Shown here piece by piece: positions 6,860-12,824 of a DNA stretch of 12,824 bases. Under the pieces are notes generated by a model. That model made no database searches and was not told the DNA's origin. It saw only the letters and a list, made by a program, of their open reading frames with translations. The DNA is taken from assembly GCA_017631135.1 (NCBI GenBank), contig JAGBTW010000155.1:1-12824 (forward strand), in the 5' to 3' direction. A program made the translations under genes and the position numbers. Source of the stretch: Alistipes sp. (lineage in GTDB: Bacteria; Bacteroidota; Bacteroidia; Bacteroidales; Rikenellaceae). Every line of letters starts with the position of its first letter. Positions within the stretch are counted from its first letter, which is position 1.

Positions 6860-7885
6860 ATGAAACAGAATAGCACGGAGATTGCCTCATTAGGAGAGTT
6901 CGGACTCATAGAGCGTTTGACAGCTCGTCTTCAGCGTCGCAACGACAGCACTCTAACTGCTGCGGGTGACGATGCCGCAGTCATTGACCTCGGCGACGAG
7001 GTGATGCTTCTATCAACAGATATGATGACCGAGGGCATAGACTTCGACTTGAGCTACTTCCCTCTTAAGCACCTCGGCTACAAGGTAATAGTGCGTGGCG
7101 TGAACGACATCCTCGCCATGAACGCCAAGCCACAGCAGGTGGTCGTAGCACTCGGCATTTCGGCAAAAATATCGGTCGAGGCACTCGACCAGCTCTACGA
7201 GGGCATGGAGCACGCCGCAAAGGAGTTGGGCGTGGACATCGTGGGTGGCGACACCACAGCCTCGATAAACGGTCTTGTAATCACCATTACGGCGATGGGT
7301 CGCGCAAAGAAGAGTGACGTTGTGTATCGCTCGGGAGCAAAGGAGCACGACCTCATCTGCATAACCTCGAACCTCGGTGCAGCATATATGGGTCTACACC
7401 TCTTGGAGCGCGAGAAGCGCGTATTGAAGGATATAGACAACCCCGAGCCCAAGTTTGCGGGTCACGAATACCTCTTGGAGCGCTACCTCAAGCCCCGCGC
7501 ACGCATCAACATCCTCGATGCACTCAAGGAGGAGGGCATACAACCCACATCAATGATTGACCTTTCGGATGGTCTTGCAAGCGACCTGCGACAGATATGC
7601 CGCTCGTCGAAGTGCGGTGCACGCATCTACCTCGAGCGCATACCTATTGCACGCCAGACGACAGAGCTTGCCGAGGAGATGCACATAGACCCCGTAATCG
7701 CAGCGCTCAATGGCGGCGAGGACCACGAGTTGCTCTTCACCGTGCCCATCGACAAGCAGGAGAGCATCATGCGCCTCGGTCTTGTGGATGTCATCGGTCA
7801 CATAACACGCGAGGAGGCTGGCGTGGTGCTCGTAACACCCGATGGCGAGGGCATAGCACTCAAGGCACAGGCATTCGACAGATAG
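6860..7885 (+). CDS. thiL: Thiamine-monophosphate kinase
   Basis: ThiL phosphorylates thiamine monophosphate with ATP to give thiamine diphosphate, the last step of vitamin B1 cofactor synthesis, in the cytosol. ATG 6860 was chosen because it begins the family N-terminus (F-G-L-I-E-R-L at 14-20), and the upstream extension would run through the promoter. Motifs in order: G-D-D-A-A-V (36-41, metal and nucleotide binding), S-T-D-M-M-T-E-G (52-59), D-I-V-G-G-D-T-T (126-133), I-D-L-S-D-G-L-A-S-D-L (233-243) and G-G-E-D-H-E-L-L-F-T (285-294). The 341-residue length is normal. One oddity: where many ThiL proteins read N-L-S-D in the segment before A-A-M, this one reads G-V-N-D (80-83), keeping only the Asp. 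No other thi gene or TPP riboswitch is in the window. It is followed by an acyltransferase gene after 18 bp. Confidence 0.96.
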   Translation: MKQNSTEIASLGEFGLIERLTARLQRRNDSTLTAAGDDAAVIDLGDEVMLLSTDMMTEGIDFDLSYFPLKHLGYKVIVRGVNDILAMNAKPQQVVVALGISAKISVEALDQLYEGMEHAAKELGVDIVGGDTTASINGLVITITAMGRAKKSDVVYRSGAKEHDLICITSNLGAAYMGLHLLEREKRVLKDIDNPEPKFAGHEYLLERYLKPRARINILDALKEEGIQPTSMIDLSDGLASDLRQICRSSKCGARIYLERIPIARQTTELAEEMHIDPVIAALNGGEDHELLFTVPIDKQESIMRLGLVDVIGHITREEAGVVLVTPDGEGIALKAQAFDR

Positions 7886-7903
7886 CACACTCCAATATCA
7901 AAC

Positions 7904-8995
7904 ATGAAGCAGCATAGCACACCCATAACCTATCGACCCACTCCCATCTCGGGCAGTGAGTCGCAGGCTATGCGCGGTGTAGCGATACTGTGCATAATGC
8001 TTCACAACTTCCTGCACCTTACCCTACCCACCACCGAGAACGAGTTCTCGTTCAGCACACTCCGCACCCAAACATTCGTAGACAGCCTCACCGCACACCC
8101 CACTTGGGCACTGGCCGATGTGATGTCATTCCTCGGATGGTATGGCGTTGCGGTATTCATCTTTTTGAGTGGTTACGGCTTGGTGCGTAAATATGAGTGT
8201 GGCAACTCTCGCGAACTACCCGTTTGGGCATTCATCAAAGAGCACTGGCTAAAGGTGTTCAAACTTATGGTGGTGCCCATGCTCATTTTCATGGTCGTAT
8301 GGTCATGCTTCAATGGAAAGATATTTCCCATTGAGAAGCTCTTGCAGCAGCTTGCCCTCATTGGAAACATCGCTTTTCCCACCTCGGTACAGCCTGGTGT
8401 ATATTGGTTTTTTGGTCTTATATTCCAACTATACATCATCTACCGCCTATTCATTTACCGTCGTTCAAAAAGGTTTATCTTATACCTTAATATCATAGCT
8501 TTAGCCATATTCGTAATATTATGGCTATTCTGTAGCGAGGAGACCATGGCTGCTGTTCGCCACAACAGCATAGGATGGATATTGCCTTTTTCTATCGGAG
8601 CTTTGGTCTCGCGCCACGACCTCTCGGCACTCTTTGCACGAAGGTGGGCAACGTGGCTAATTGTTATACTCTCGGGCGCGGTACTCACGCTCATGAACTA
8701 CAACGCTCTGCTATGGTACTTCAGCCCAATCGTCGCCATCGTAGCAGCCATTGCACTTGCAAAACTTTGGCGTGGTGGCGTGTGGCTTGGGGCGCTCTCG
8801 TCGACCATTTTTGCCATTCACCCCATAGTGCGATACATAGCCCTACGCGACGAGGTCAAGACTCTTTTTGAGGTAGATAGCACAAACCCCTACTCGCTTA
8901 ACATCACCCCCCTTTTGGCGATATACATTGCAGTGACACTCCTTCTATCGATGCTCTATAAACACCTACAATCCCATCTTTTAGGTCAAAAATAG
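7904..8995 (+). CDS. Multi-pass membrane acyltransferase (acyltransferase-3-like)
   Basis: This 363-residue protein has about nine or ten hydrophobic segments (roughly 24-40, 72-93, 119-136, 166-184, 190-209, 222-236, 249-265, 268-287, 295-312 and 334-351), filling most of the chain. The first carries M-R-G-V-A-I and H34 in M-L-H-N-F-L-H, matching the conserved Arg and His of acyltransferase-3/OafA-type enzymes, and the second has G-V-A-V-F-I-F-L-S-G-Y-G-L (81-93), the typical F-x-x-S-G-Y/F motif of that family. G-V-Y-W-F-F-G-L (165-172) matches a later conserved helix. Such enzymes move acetyl or other acyl groups onto sugars of surface polymers or lipids; the substrate here cannot be read from sequence, and no polysaccharide gene cluster is adjacent. 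The start lies 18 bp after the thiL stop, so both are probably cotranscribed, though they share no obvious pathway. Confidence 0.85.
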   Translation: MKQHSTPITYRPTPISGSESQAMRGVAILCIMLHNFLHLTLPTTENEFSFSTLRTQTFVDSLTAHPTWALADVMSFLGWYGVAVFIFLSGYGLVRKYECGNSRELPVWAFIKEHWLKVFKLMVVPMLIFMVVWSCFNGKIFPIEKLLQQLALIGNIAFPTSVQPGVYWFFGLIFQLYIIYRLFIYRRSKRFILYLNIIALAIFVILWLFCSEETMAAVRHNSIGWILPFSIGALVSRHDLSALFARRWATWLIVILSGAVLTLMNYNALLWYFSPIVAIVAAIALAKLWRGGVWLGALSSTIFAIHPIVRYIALRDEVKTLFEVDSTNPYSLNITPLLAIYIAVTLLLSMLYKHLQSHLLGQK

Positions 8996-9014
8996 GGGCA
9001 TAATATAGCTATTC

Positions 9015-9028
9015 TGCATAATTATGCA
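9015..9028. promoter_or_regulatory. 14-nt perfect palindrome upstream of the lipoprotein gene
   Basis: TGCATAATTATGCA is a perfect dyad, 18 bp before the -33 box of the next promoter. The shape and position would suit a dimeric regulator binding site, but no regulator is known. A shorter palindrome, ATAGCTAT, lies at 9005-9012. Confidence 0.4.
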
Positions 9029-9033
9029 TAAAA

Positions 9034-9057
9034 TAGATGACTATATTTGGTCATCTA
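9034..9057 (+). terminator. Hairpin after the acyltransferase gene, overlapping the next -33 box
   Basis: Arms TAGATGAC (9034-9041) and GTCATCTA (9050-9057) pair perfectly around an 8-nt loop TATATTTG and are followed by AAAATTTTATTT. It starts 38 nt after the acyltransferase stop and could terminate that operon. The loop supplies the TTTG (9046-9049) of the next promoter, so the same DNA could equally be an operator. Confidence 0.5.
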
Positions 9058-9077
9058 AAATTTTATTTCTACATTTG
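9046..9077 (+). promoter_or_regulatory. Bacteroidota-type promoter of the 930-aa lipoprotein gene
   Basis: TTTG (9046-9049) is followed after exactly 20 bp by TACATTTG (9070-9077), matching both consensus boxes fully. Transcription would begin near 9084, giving a leader of about 60 nt that carries the 12-nt palindrome CTACTATAGTAG (9089-9100) near its 5' end. The start codon is preceded by an A-rich stretch without a Shine-Dalgarno sequence. Confidence 0.8.
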
Positions 9078-9088
9078 CTTACTATATA

Positions 9089-9100
9089 CTACTATAGTAG
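9089..9100. promoter_or_regulatory. 12-nt palindrome near the predicted transcription start
   Basis: CTACTATAGTAG is a perfect dyad beginning about 12 nt after the TACATTTG box. It could be an operator overlapping the start region or a small stabilising structure at the 5' end of the mRNA. Confidence 0.35.
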
Positions 9101-9143
9101 GGCTTAAAAAAGAGATATAAAACAACTATTTAACAATAACACT

Positions 9144-11936
9144 ATGAAACGATTTTTCATGAATTTGAAGGCTGTTGTGGCTACCATTACCACAGCGGCA
9201 ATCGTCTCTTCATCGATGGTGTCATGTAGCGAAGCCTATGACGACCAGAAGATTTGGGAAGAGATCGAGAACCTCAAGAAGGAGATTGCTCTTCTTCGCG
9301 AGATGATTGAGACAGAGCTCTACGCTCTCAACGAGCTCGTTAATGGTCTTGTGACCGTTAAGGAGGTTAAGGCTGACAAGGATGGCAACAAGATTGTTAC
9401 CCTCTCTGATGGCACAAAGATTACTATCTACCCCAAGGGTGACACTGTTCCCGCGAACGTAATCACCACAACTACCGTGGATGGCGTTCTCTACTGGGCA
9501 TACTACGACAGCCTTGGTCAGGCACAGCCCGTACTCGTAGATGGTCAGAAGGTACCCGTAGCAGACGTTGTTCCCCAGACACAGGTTGTTGACAACACCA
9601 TCCAGGTATCATTCGACGGTGGCAACACATGGATCACTACAGGCTATGAGGAGTCAGCTGCAGACAGTCTCTTCGACGACATCGAGGTTGTTTACTCTGA
9701 CTGGCAGACCGATGCAGAGGGAAATCTTCTTCCTCTCTACTGCATCTTCACGCTCAACGATGGTTCTACAATGAAAGTGGGCATGCAGAATGGTCGCATC
9801 ATCCTTCCCTACGACTCTATATTCGTGCCTTATGGTGCAGAGTGTCCCTTCTCTATTGACATCGAGGATGTTGCAGACTTCATCACCACAATGCCCAAGG
9901 GTTGGGAGTGCGACGCAGTGTACGACGCAAAGAATGACTACATTCGTCTCAACTTCTACGCTCCTACACACGAGGACATCATCGCTGGCGCAGCTGTTCA
10001 GAGCGGCATAGCAAAGCTCATGGTTGTGTTCAACAACGGCTCATCGGCTATCGCAAGCATCAAGGTCTCAACAAGCCCCGCAAACACTTACTTCACTCTC
10101 GAGGGTGTATACGTTGAGGTTGGCTACGGCACAAACTACATGCTCTGTGGTCTTGTTCCTTCAAGCAGCTACAACGCCGCAAACATCATCACCAACTGCG
10201 AGAAGGTACTTGCAGGTGGCGAGTCAACACAGGTACAACAGCTCCAATTCAACGAGACTACATCGGCATACATCACTTACAAGACAATGCGTTCTTCAGG
10301 CGTTAAGGTGGGCACAGAGTACTTGTTCTGGTACGCTGTACCTCGTACAAGCGCAGAGGGCGACATGTACATTCTCGAGAATGAGATCTTCACCGACGCA
10401 TACACACACAGTTCTGTAAGCTTCAAGGTTAACTCAACATCGTTCTTCGATGCAAACATCACCTTCAAGACCGAGAGCTCTGCAAACTACCGCCTCGGCT
10501 ACACTTTGGCTTCGGAGTTCGACGCTGCAGCCTTGGCAGAGTACTACACAGAGCGCCCCGACTACCTCGGCGCAACAGAGACTAACATGGACTACACTGG
10601 CTCGTTCCTCGAGCTCTTCGACCCCAACTCTGCAGGTTTGGAGTATGGCACAGAGTATGTAGCATGGTACATCGCCGAGAACGCAAATGGCGTATACCTC
10701 ACCGACAATGTTATCTCTTGGGCATTCTCTACAAGCGACTACACTCGCGATGGCGAGATGGAGGTTAGCATCGTTGGCGAGCCTACAATCGCATACAACT
10801 ACATCGAGATGACACTCAACACCGAGGAGCCCCATATCATGATGTTCTACAACGCTATGCCTTCATACATGGCATCGGCATACCCCGATGACAACTACGT
10901 TATCGACATGCTCCTTGAGGAGGGCACAATGGTGAAGTCTAACGAGGCTGTTGTTGCTCGCTACGAAGGCGTTCAGCCCGGCACAGAGCTCACATTCTTC
11001 GCCGTAGCAGTAGATGCAGAGGGTAAGATTGGTAAGCCCTTCAAGCAGCAGTACACAACTAAGGAGATCGCTTACAACGATATCGTACTCACTGCAGAGC
11101 TTGTTGACTACAAGATTGACAACACCCTTATCCGCCTCAATGCCGAGGGCGCAGAGAGCTTCGCATATATCGTATGCAAGACAAGCGATGCTATCTGGAA
11201 GGATAAGTATGGTGGCACAGTAAAGAAGGCTGGCGAGTACATCATCATGAACATGAGCTCTTCAGACGTTTACAAGACTACCGACAGCCACTATGCACTC
11301 GTTGACGGTTGCATCGCATTGAACGGTCTTGACATGGATGTTGAGTATGTTGTTGTTGCTATGGCAGTAGACGCTCAGGGCGTATGCTCTGAGGCTGCAT
11401 CATGCTACTTCAAGCCTATCGCAAACATCGGCAACGTTATTTACAGCACCGAGGCACAGTGGGCAGCAAGCAAGCCTACAGTAACTATACTCTCTATTGA
11501 AGACAACCCCCACCTCTTCATGTCATTCAGCTGGTCATGCTTGCCCGCACCTCACACCAAGGTCTACACTGCAGCTATAGTCCGTGACAACCTCATCAAC
11601 GAGGAGCTTGGCACAAATGTCGACACCGTAGAGAAGCTTATCGCCGAGATTATGACATGCTGCGACACTGGTGGCATGAGCGAGCAGGGTAAGAGCTTCG
11701 AGTGGCAGGAGTCAGGCATCTACATCCGCGAGTGGGTAGAGTGGGAGGACACAGATGGTGATAACTACCTCGAGGAGGTATACCACAGCGAGGAGCGTGA
11801 TGCACCTTACATCTTCTTCCCCTACGGCTCATCAGAGGCAACCTTCATCTACACCACATGGGTAGGCGAGGATGGCAACTTCTGCGAGCCCTTCGCAGTT
11901 GACCCCCTCACTGGCGAGGAGGTATCACTCTGGTAA
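9144..11936 (+). CDS. Large surface lipoprotein, DUF4988-like N-terminus and Ig/Fn3-like repeats
   Basis: The 930-residue protein starts with a lipoprotein signal (M-K-R, hydrophobic core, M-V-S-C with C28 as lipid site). The acidic run S-E-A-Y-D-D after C28 resembles the Bacteroidota surface-export signal, so it is probably exposed on the cell surface. Residues 33-70 form a heptad coiled coil (I-W-E-E-I-E-N-L-K-K-E-I). Then come V-T-L-S-D-G-T-K-I-T-I (85-95), D-G-V-L-Y-W (113-118) and S-F-D-G-G-N-T-W (156-163), the arrangement I associate with DUF4988-containing Bacteroidales lipoproteins. From about 305 the chain looks like repeated beta sandwiches, each with a G-x-x-x-G-T-E-Y-x-x-W-Y-like strand: 326-334, 387-397, 498-509, 609-622 and 728-742 (the last with D-V-E-Y). 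No lyase or hydrolase motif was recognised, and no SusC/SusD pair is adjacent. Lys is almost always AAG, a bias typical of well-expressed genes. Function unknown; adhesion or glycan binding are possibilities. Confidence 0.82.
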   Translation: MKRFFMNLKAVVATITTAAIVSSSMVSCSEAYDDQKIWEEIENLKKEIALLREMIETELYALNELVNGLVTVKEVKADKDGNKIVTLSDGTKITIYPKGDTVPANVITTTTVDGVLYWAYYDSLGQAQPVLVDGQKVPVADVVPQTQVVDNTIQVSFDGGNTWITTGYEESAADSLFDDIEVVYSDWQTDAEGNLLPLYCIFTLNDGSTMKVGMQNGRIILPYDSIFVPYGAECPFSIDIEDVADFITTMPKGWECDAVYDAKNDYIRLNFYAPTHEDIIAGAAVQSGIAKLMVVFNNGSSAIASIKVSTSPANTYFTLEGVYVEVGYGTNYMLCGLVPSSSYNAANIITNCEKVLAGGESTQVQQLQFNETTSAYITYKTMRSSGVKVGTEYLFWYAVPRTSAEGDMYILENEIFTDAYTHSSVSFKVNSTSFFDANITFKTESSANYRLGYTLASEFDAAALAEYYTERPDYLGATETNMDYTGSFLELFDPNSAGLEYGTEYVAWYIAENANGVYLTDNVISWAFSTSDYTRDGEMEVSIVGEPTIAYNYIEMTLNTEEPHIMMFYNAMPSYMASAYPDDNYVIDMLLEEGTMVKSNEAVVARYEGVQPGTELTFFAVAVDAEGKIGKPFKQQYTTKEIAYNDIVLTAELVDYKIDNTLIRLNAEGAESFAYIVCKTSDAIWKDKYGGTVKKAGEYIIMNMSSSDVYKTTDSHYALVDGCIALNGLDMDVEYVVVAMAVDAQGVCSEAASCYFKPIANIGNVIYSTEAQWAASKPTVTILSIEDNPHLFMSFSWSCLPAPHTKVYTAAIVRDNLINEELGTNVDTVEKLIAEIMTCCDTGGMSEQGKSFEWQESGIYIREWVEWEDTDGDNYLEEVYHSEERDAPYIFFPYGSSEATFIYTTWVGEDGNFCEPFAVDPLTGEEVSLW

Positions 11937-11958
11937 TCCTATTTACCCCATACAACAA

Positions 11959-11985
11959 AAAGGAGACGACCCAATCGTCTCCTTT
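11959..11985. terminator. Bidirectional intrinsic terminator after the lipoprotein gene
   Basis: Arms AAAGGAGACGA (11959-11969) and TCGTCTCCTTT (11975-11985) pair perfectly over 11 bp around a CCCAA loop. On the plus strand the tail is TTTGTTTATG; on the minus strand the stem runs into TTTTTGTTG. It lies 22 nt after the lipoprotein stop codon and between convergent genes. Confidence 0.85.
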
Positions 11986-11991
11986 GTTTAT

Positions 11992-12111
11992 GAGGTTGAA
12001 TAAAAAGATGTAGTTTTAGGCTTGCGAAGCGCGAAAAACCGCAGTTTACTTGGTGTAAATGAGGATTTTAAGCGCGAGCGTAACGACAAAATACACTTTT
12101 TATTCAGCCTC
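11992..12111. repeat. 120-nt imperfect inverted repeat / long hairpin element
   Basis: Outer arms GAGGTTGAATAAAAAG (11992-12007) and CTTTTTATTCAGCCTC (12096-12111) pair over 16 bp with one G-U. Pairing then continues inward with small bulges: TGTA with TACA, TTTT 12014-12017 with AAAA 12088-12091, TTGCG 12022-12026 with CGTAA 12079-12083, GCGC 12029-12032 with GCGC 12072-12075, AAAA 12034-12037 with TTTT 12066-12069, and TTTAC 12045-12049 with GTAAA 12055-12059 around a small loop. A TTTTT run follows at 12112-12116. It sits between convergent genes and contains no convincing gene; a 72-codon plus-strand frame that begins in it runs on into the opposite gene. It could be a palindromic mobile repeat (REP or MITE type), a structured RNA or an elaborate terminator; copies elsewhere in the genome cannot be judged from here. 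Confidence 0.7.
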
Positions 12112-12137
12112 TTTTTGTTCACCTTATTAGGCTGTTT

Positions 12138-12824
12138 CTATATATTGTGCCAATCGAGGTGCAGGCCTTGGGAGGTGACCGTGACTCGCAGATATTCGGG
12201 AGCAGATATTTCGTCTAATATAGCGCCAACTACCGTGTAATTAACACCGTTGTAGAGGAGCTCCTCGCGGTAGTGGTCGTGGCCCTGAAGAACGAGCGAC
12301 ACGTTGTGTCTACTGAAGAGATCGATAAGCGAGAGGCACTCCTCCATTGGCATGTTTCCCGAGCCCGCCTGTGAGTTATCAGTATAGAAAAAGTTTGTGT
12401 GGGTGAGTATCACGCAGTGGCGATATAGGCTCCTATTGTTCGCCAAAAAGGTTTTTAGCCACTCTGTTTGCTTGAGTCCAAGCGTTCCCGTTGCTGTATC
12501 AAGAGTTATATAGAGGTCCTTACCGCCATCAAACGCCACCTCGAACCAATAGACCGAAGCGCCGACAAGTCTCTTGAACTCTTCCCAGCCATTAAAGAAT
12601 ATATCATGGTTTCCCAGCACATGGAATATGCGGGGGTCACACGCATGTCTCTCGGGGTCATAGGAGAGGGCATTGAGGTATCTTGGGAGGTTATCACGCA
12701 CATCGCAGCAATCGCCAAGCATCACTGCAAAGGCTGTCTCTGTGTCGCTCCTCAACGCGTCGTTAAACACGGTGAGATTATCATGTGTCTTATCGACATG
12801 GGCATCTGTAGCGACATAGAACAC
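12138..12824 (-). CDS. Calcineurin-like metallophosphoesterase, N-terminally cut by window edge
   Basis: The frame is open to the window edge, and the first complete codon (GTG, 12822-12824) is read here as an internal Val, so the true start lies outside. The visible 228 residues carry the full set of metal-site motifs of the calcineurin-like phosphoesterase fold: D7-x-H9 (T-D-A-H-V-D), G37-D-C-C-D41, G71-N-H-D74, H142 in L-T-H-T-N, and G181-H-D-H184. Together these bind a two-metal centre that hydrolyses phosphoester bonds. The motif spacing and the C-terminal beta strands (V-N-Y-T-V-V-G, Y-L-R-V-T-V) are normal, so only a short N-terminal piece, perhaps a signal peptide, seems missing. Substrate unknown. 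The gene is convergent with the lipoprotein gene, and the 120-nt palindromic element starts 26 bp after its stop codon. Confidence 0.92.
   Translation of the reverse strand: MFYVATDAHVDKTHDNLTVFNDALRSDTETAFAVMLGDCCDVRDNLPRYLNALSYDPERHACDPRIFHVLGNHDIFFNGWEEFKRLVGASVYWFEVAFDGGKDLYITLDTATGTLGLKQTEWLKTFLANNRSLYRHCVILTHTNFFYTDNSQAGSGNMPMEECLSLIDLFSRHNVSLVLQGHDHYREELLYNGVNYTVVGAILDEISAPEYLRVTVTSQGLHLDWHNI

Noticed and set aside
9144..11936. Polysaccharide lyase (PL29-type) assignment for the 930-residue lipoprotein
   Set aside because: Only the N-terminal coiled coil and the following beta region resemble DUF4988 proteins. The rest looks like beta-sandwich repeats, and no catalytic motif could be identified.
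12022..12240. 72-codon plus-strand frame as a real small membrane protein
   Set aside because: It starts inside the inverted repeat and ends within the convergent phosphoesterase gene, with no promoter or ribosome-entry context. The hydrophobic stretch comes from T-rich DNA.

Overview
The window reads as chromosome of a Bacteroidales bacterium, probably close to Alistipes/Rikenellaceae (the phylum-level call is firm, the genus is a guess). The evidence is four promoters of the Bacteroidota type (TTTG/TTG, 20-21 bp, TAnnTTTG), starts without Shine-Dalgarno sequences, a short-LID adenylate kinase of about 190 residues, a lipoprotein with an acidic residue patch after its lipobox cysteine, and a DUF4988-like surface lipoprotein. 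No tRNA, rRNA, CRISPR array, transposase or phage gene was seen.

Layout. (1) Positions 1-3993, minus strand: a 994-residue periplasmic TPR protein followed after 27 bp by an outer-membrane beta-barrel protein that runs off the left edge. Together they look like one envelope operon. (2) 4102-4497, plus: an OsmC-family peroxide-defence protein, convergent with the next operon across a perfect 16-bp bidirectional terminator hairpin. (3) 4561-6749, minus: adenylate kinase, then a TPM-domain membrane protein with a zinc ribbon and Gly-rich tail, then LemA. A GC-rich hairpin lies between adk and the TPM gene. (4) 6860-8995, plus: thiL (thiamine-monophosphate kinase) and a multi-pass membrane acyltransferase, 18 bp apart. 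adk and thiL diverge from promoters that interlock, each -33 box lying inside the other promoter's spacer. (5) 9144-11936, plus: a 930-residue surface lipoprotein with an N-terminal coiled coil, a DUF4988-like region and about five beta-sandwich repeats. It has its own consensus promoter in an upstream region dense in palindromes. (6) 11937-12137: a bidirectional terminator followed by a 120-nt imperfect inverted repeat that can fold into one long hairpin. (7) 12138-12824, minus: a calcineurin-like metallophosphoesterase, N-terminally cut by the right edge.

Core metabolism (adk, thiL) is interleaved with envelope functions (TPR/barrel pair, TPM/LemA pair, acyltransferase, surface lipoprotein). 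The parts that best deserve follow-up are the 120-nt palindromic element, the TPR/barrel operon of unknown role, the palindrome-rich control region of the large lipoprotein gene, and the interlocked adk/thiL promoters.
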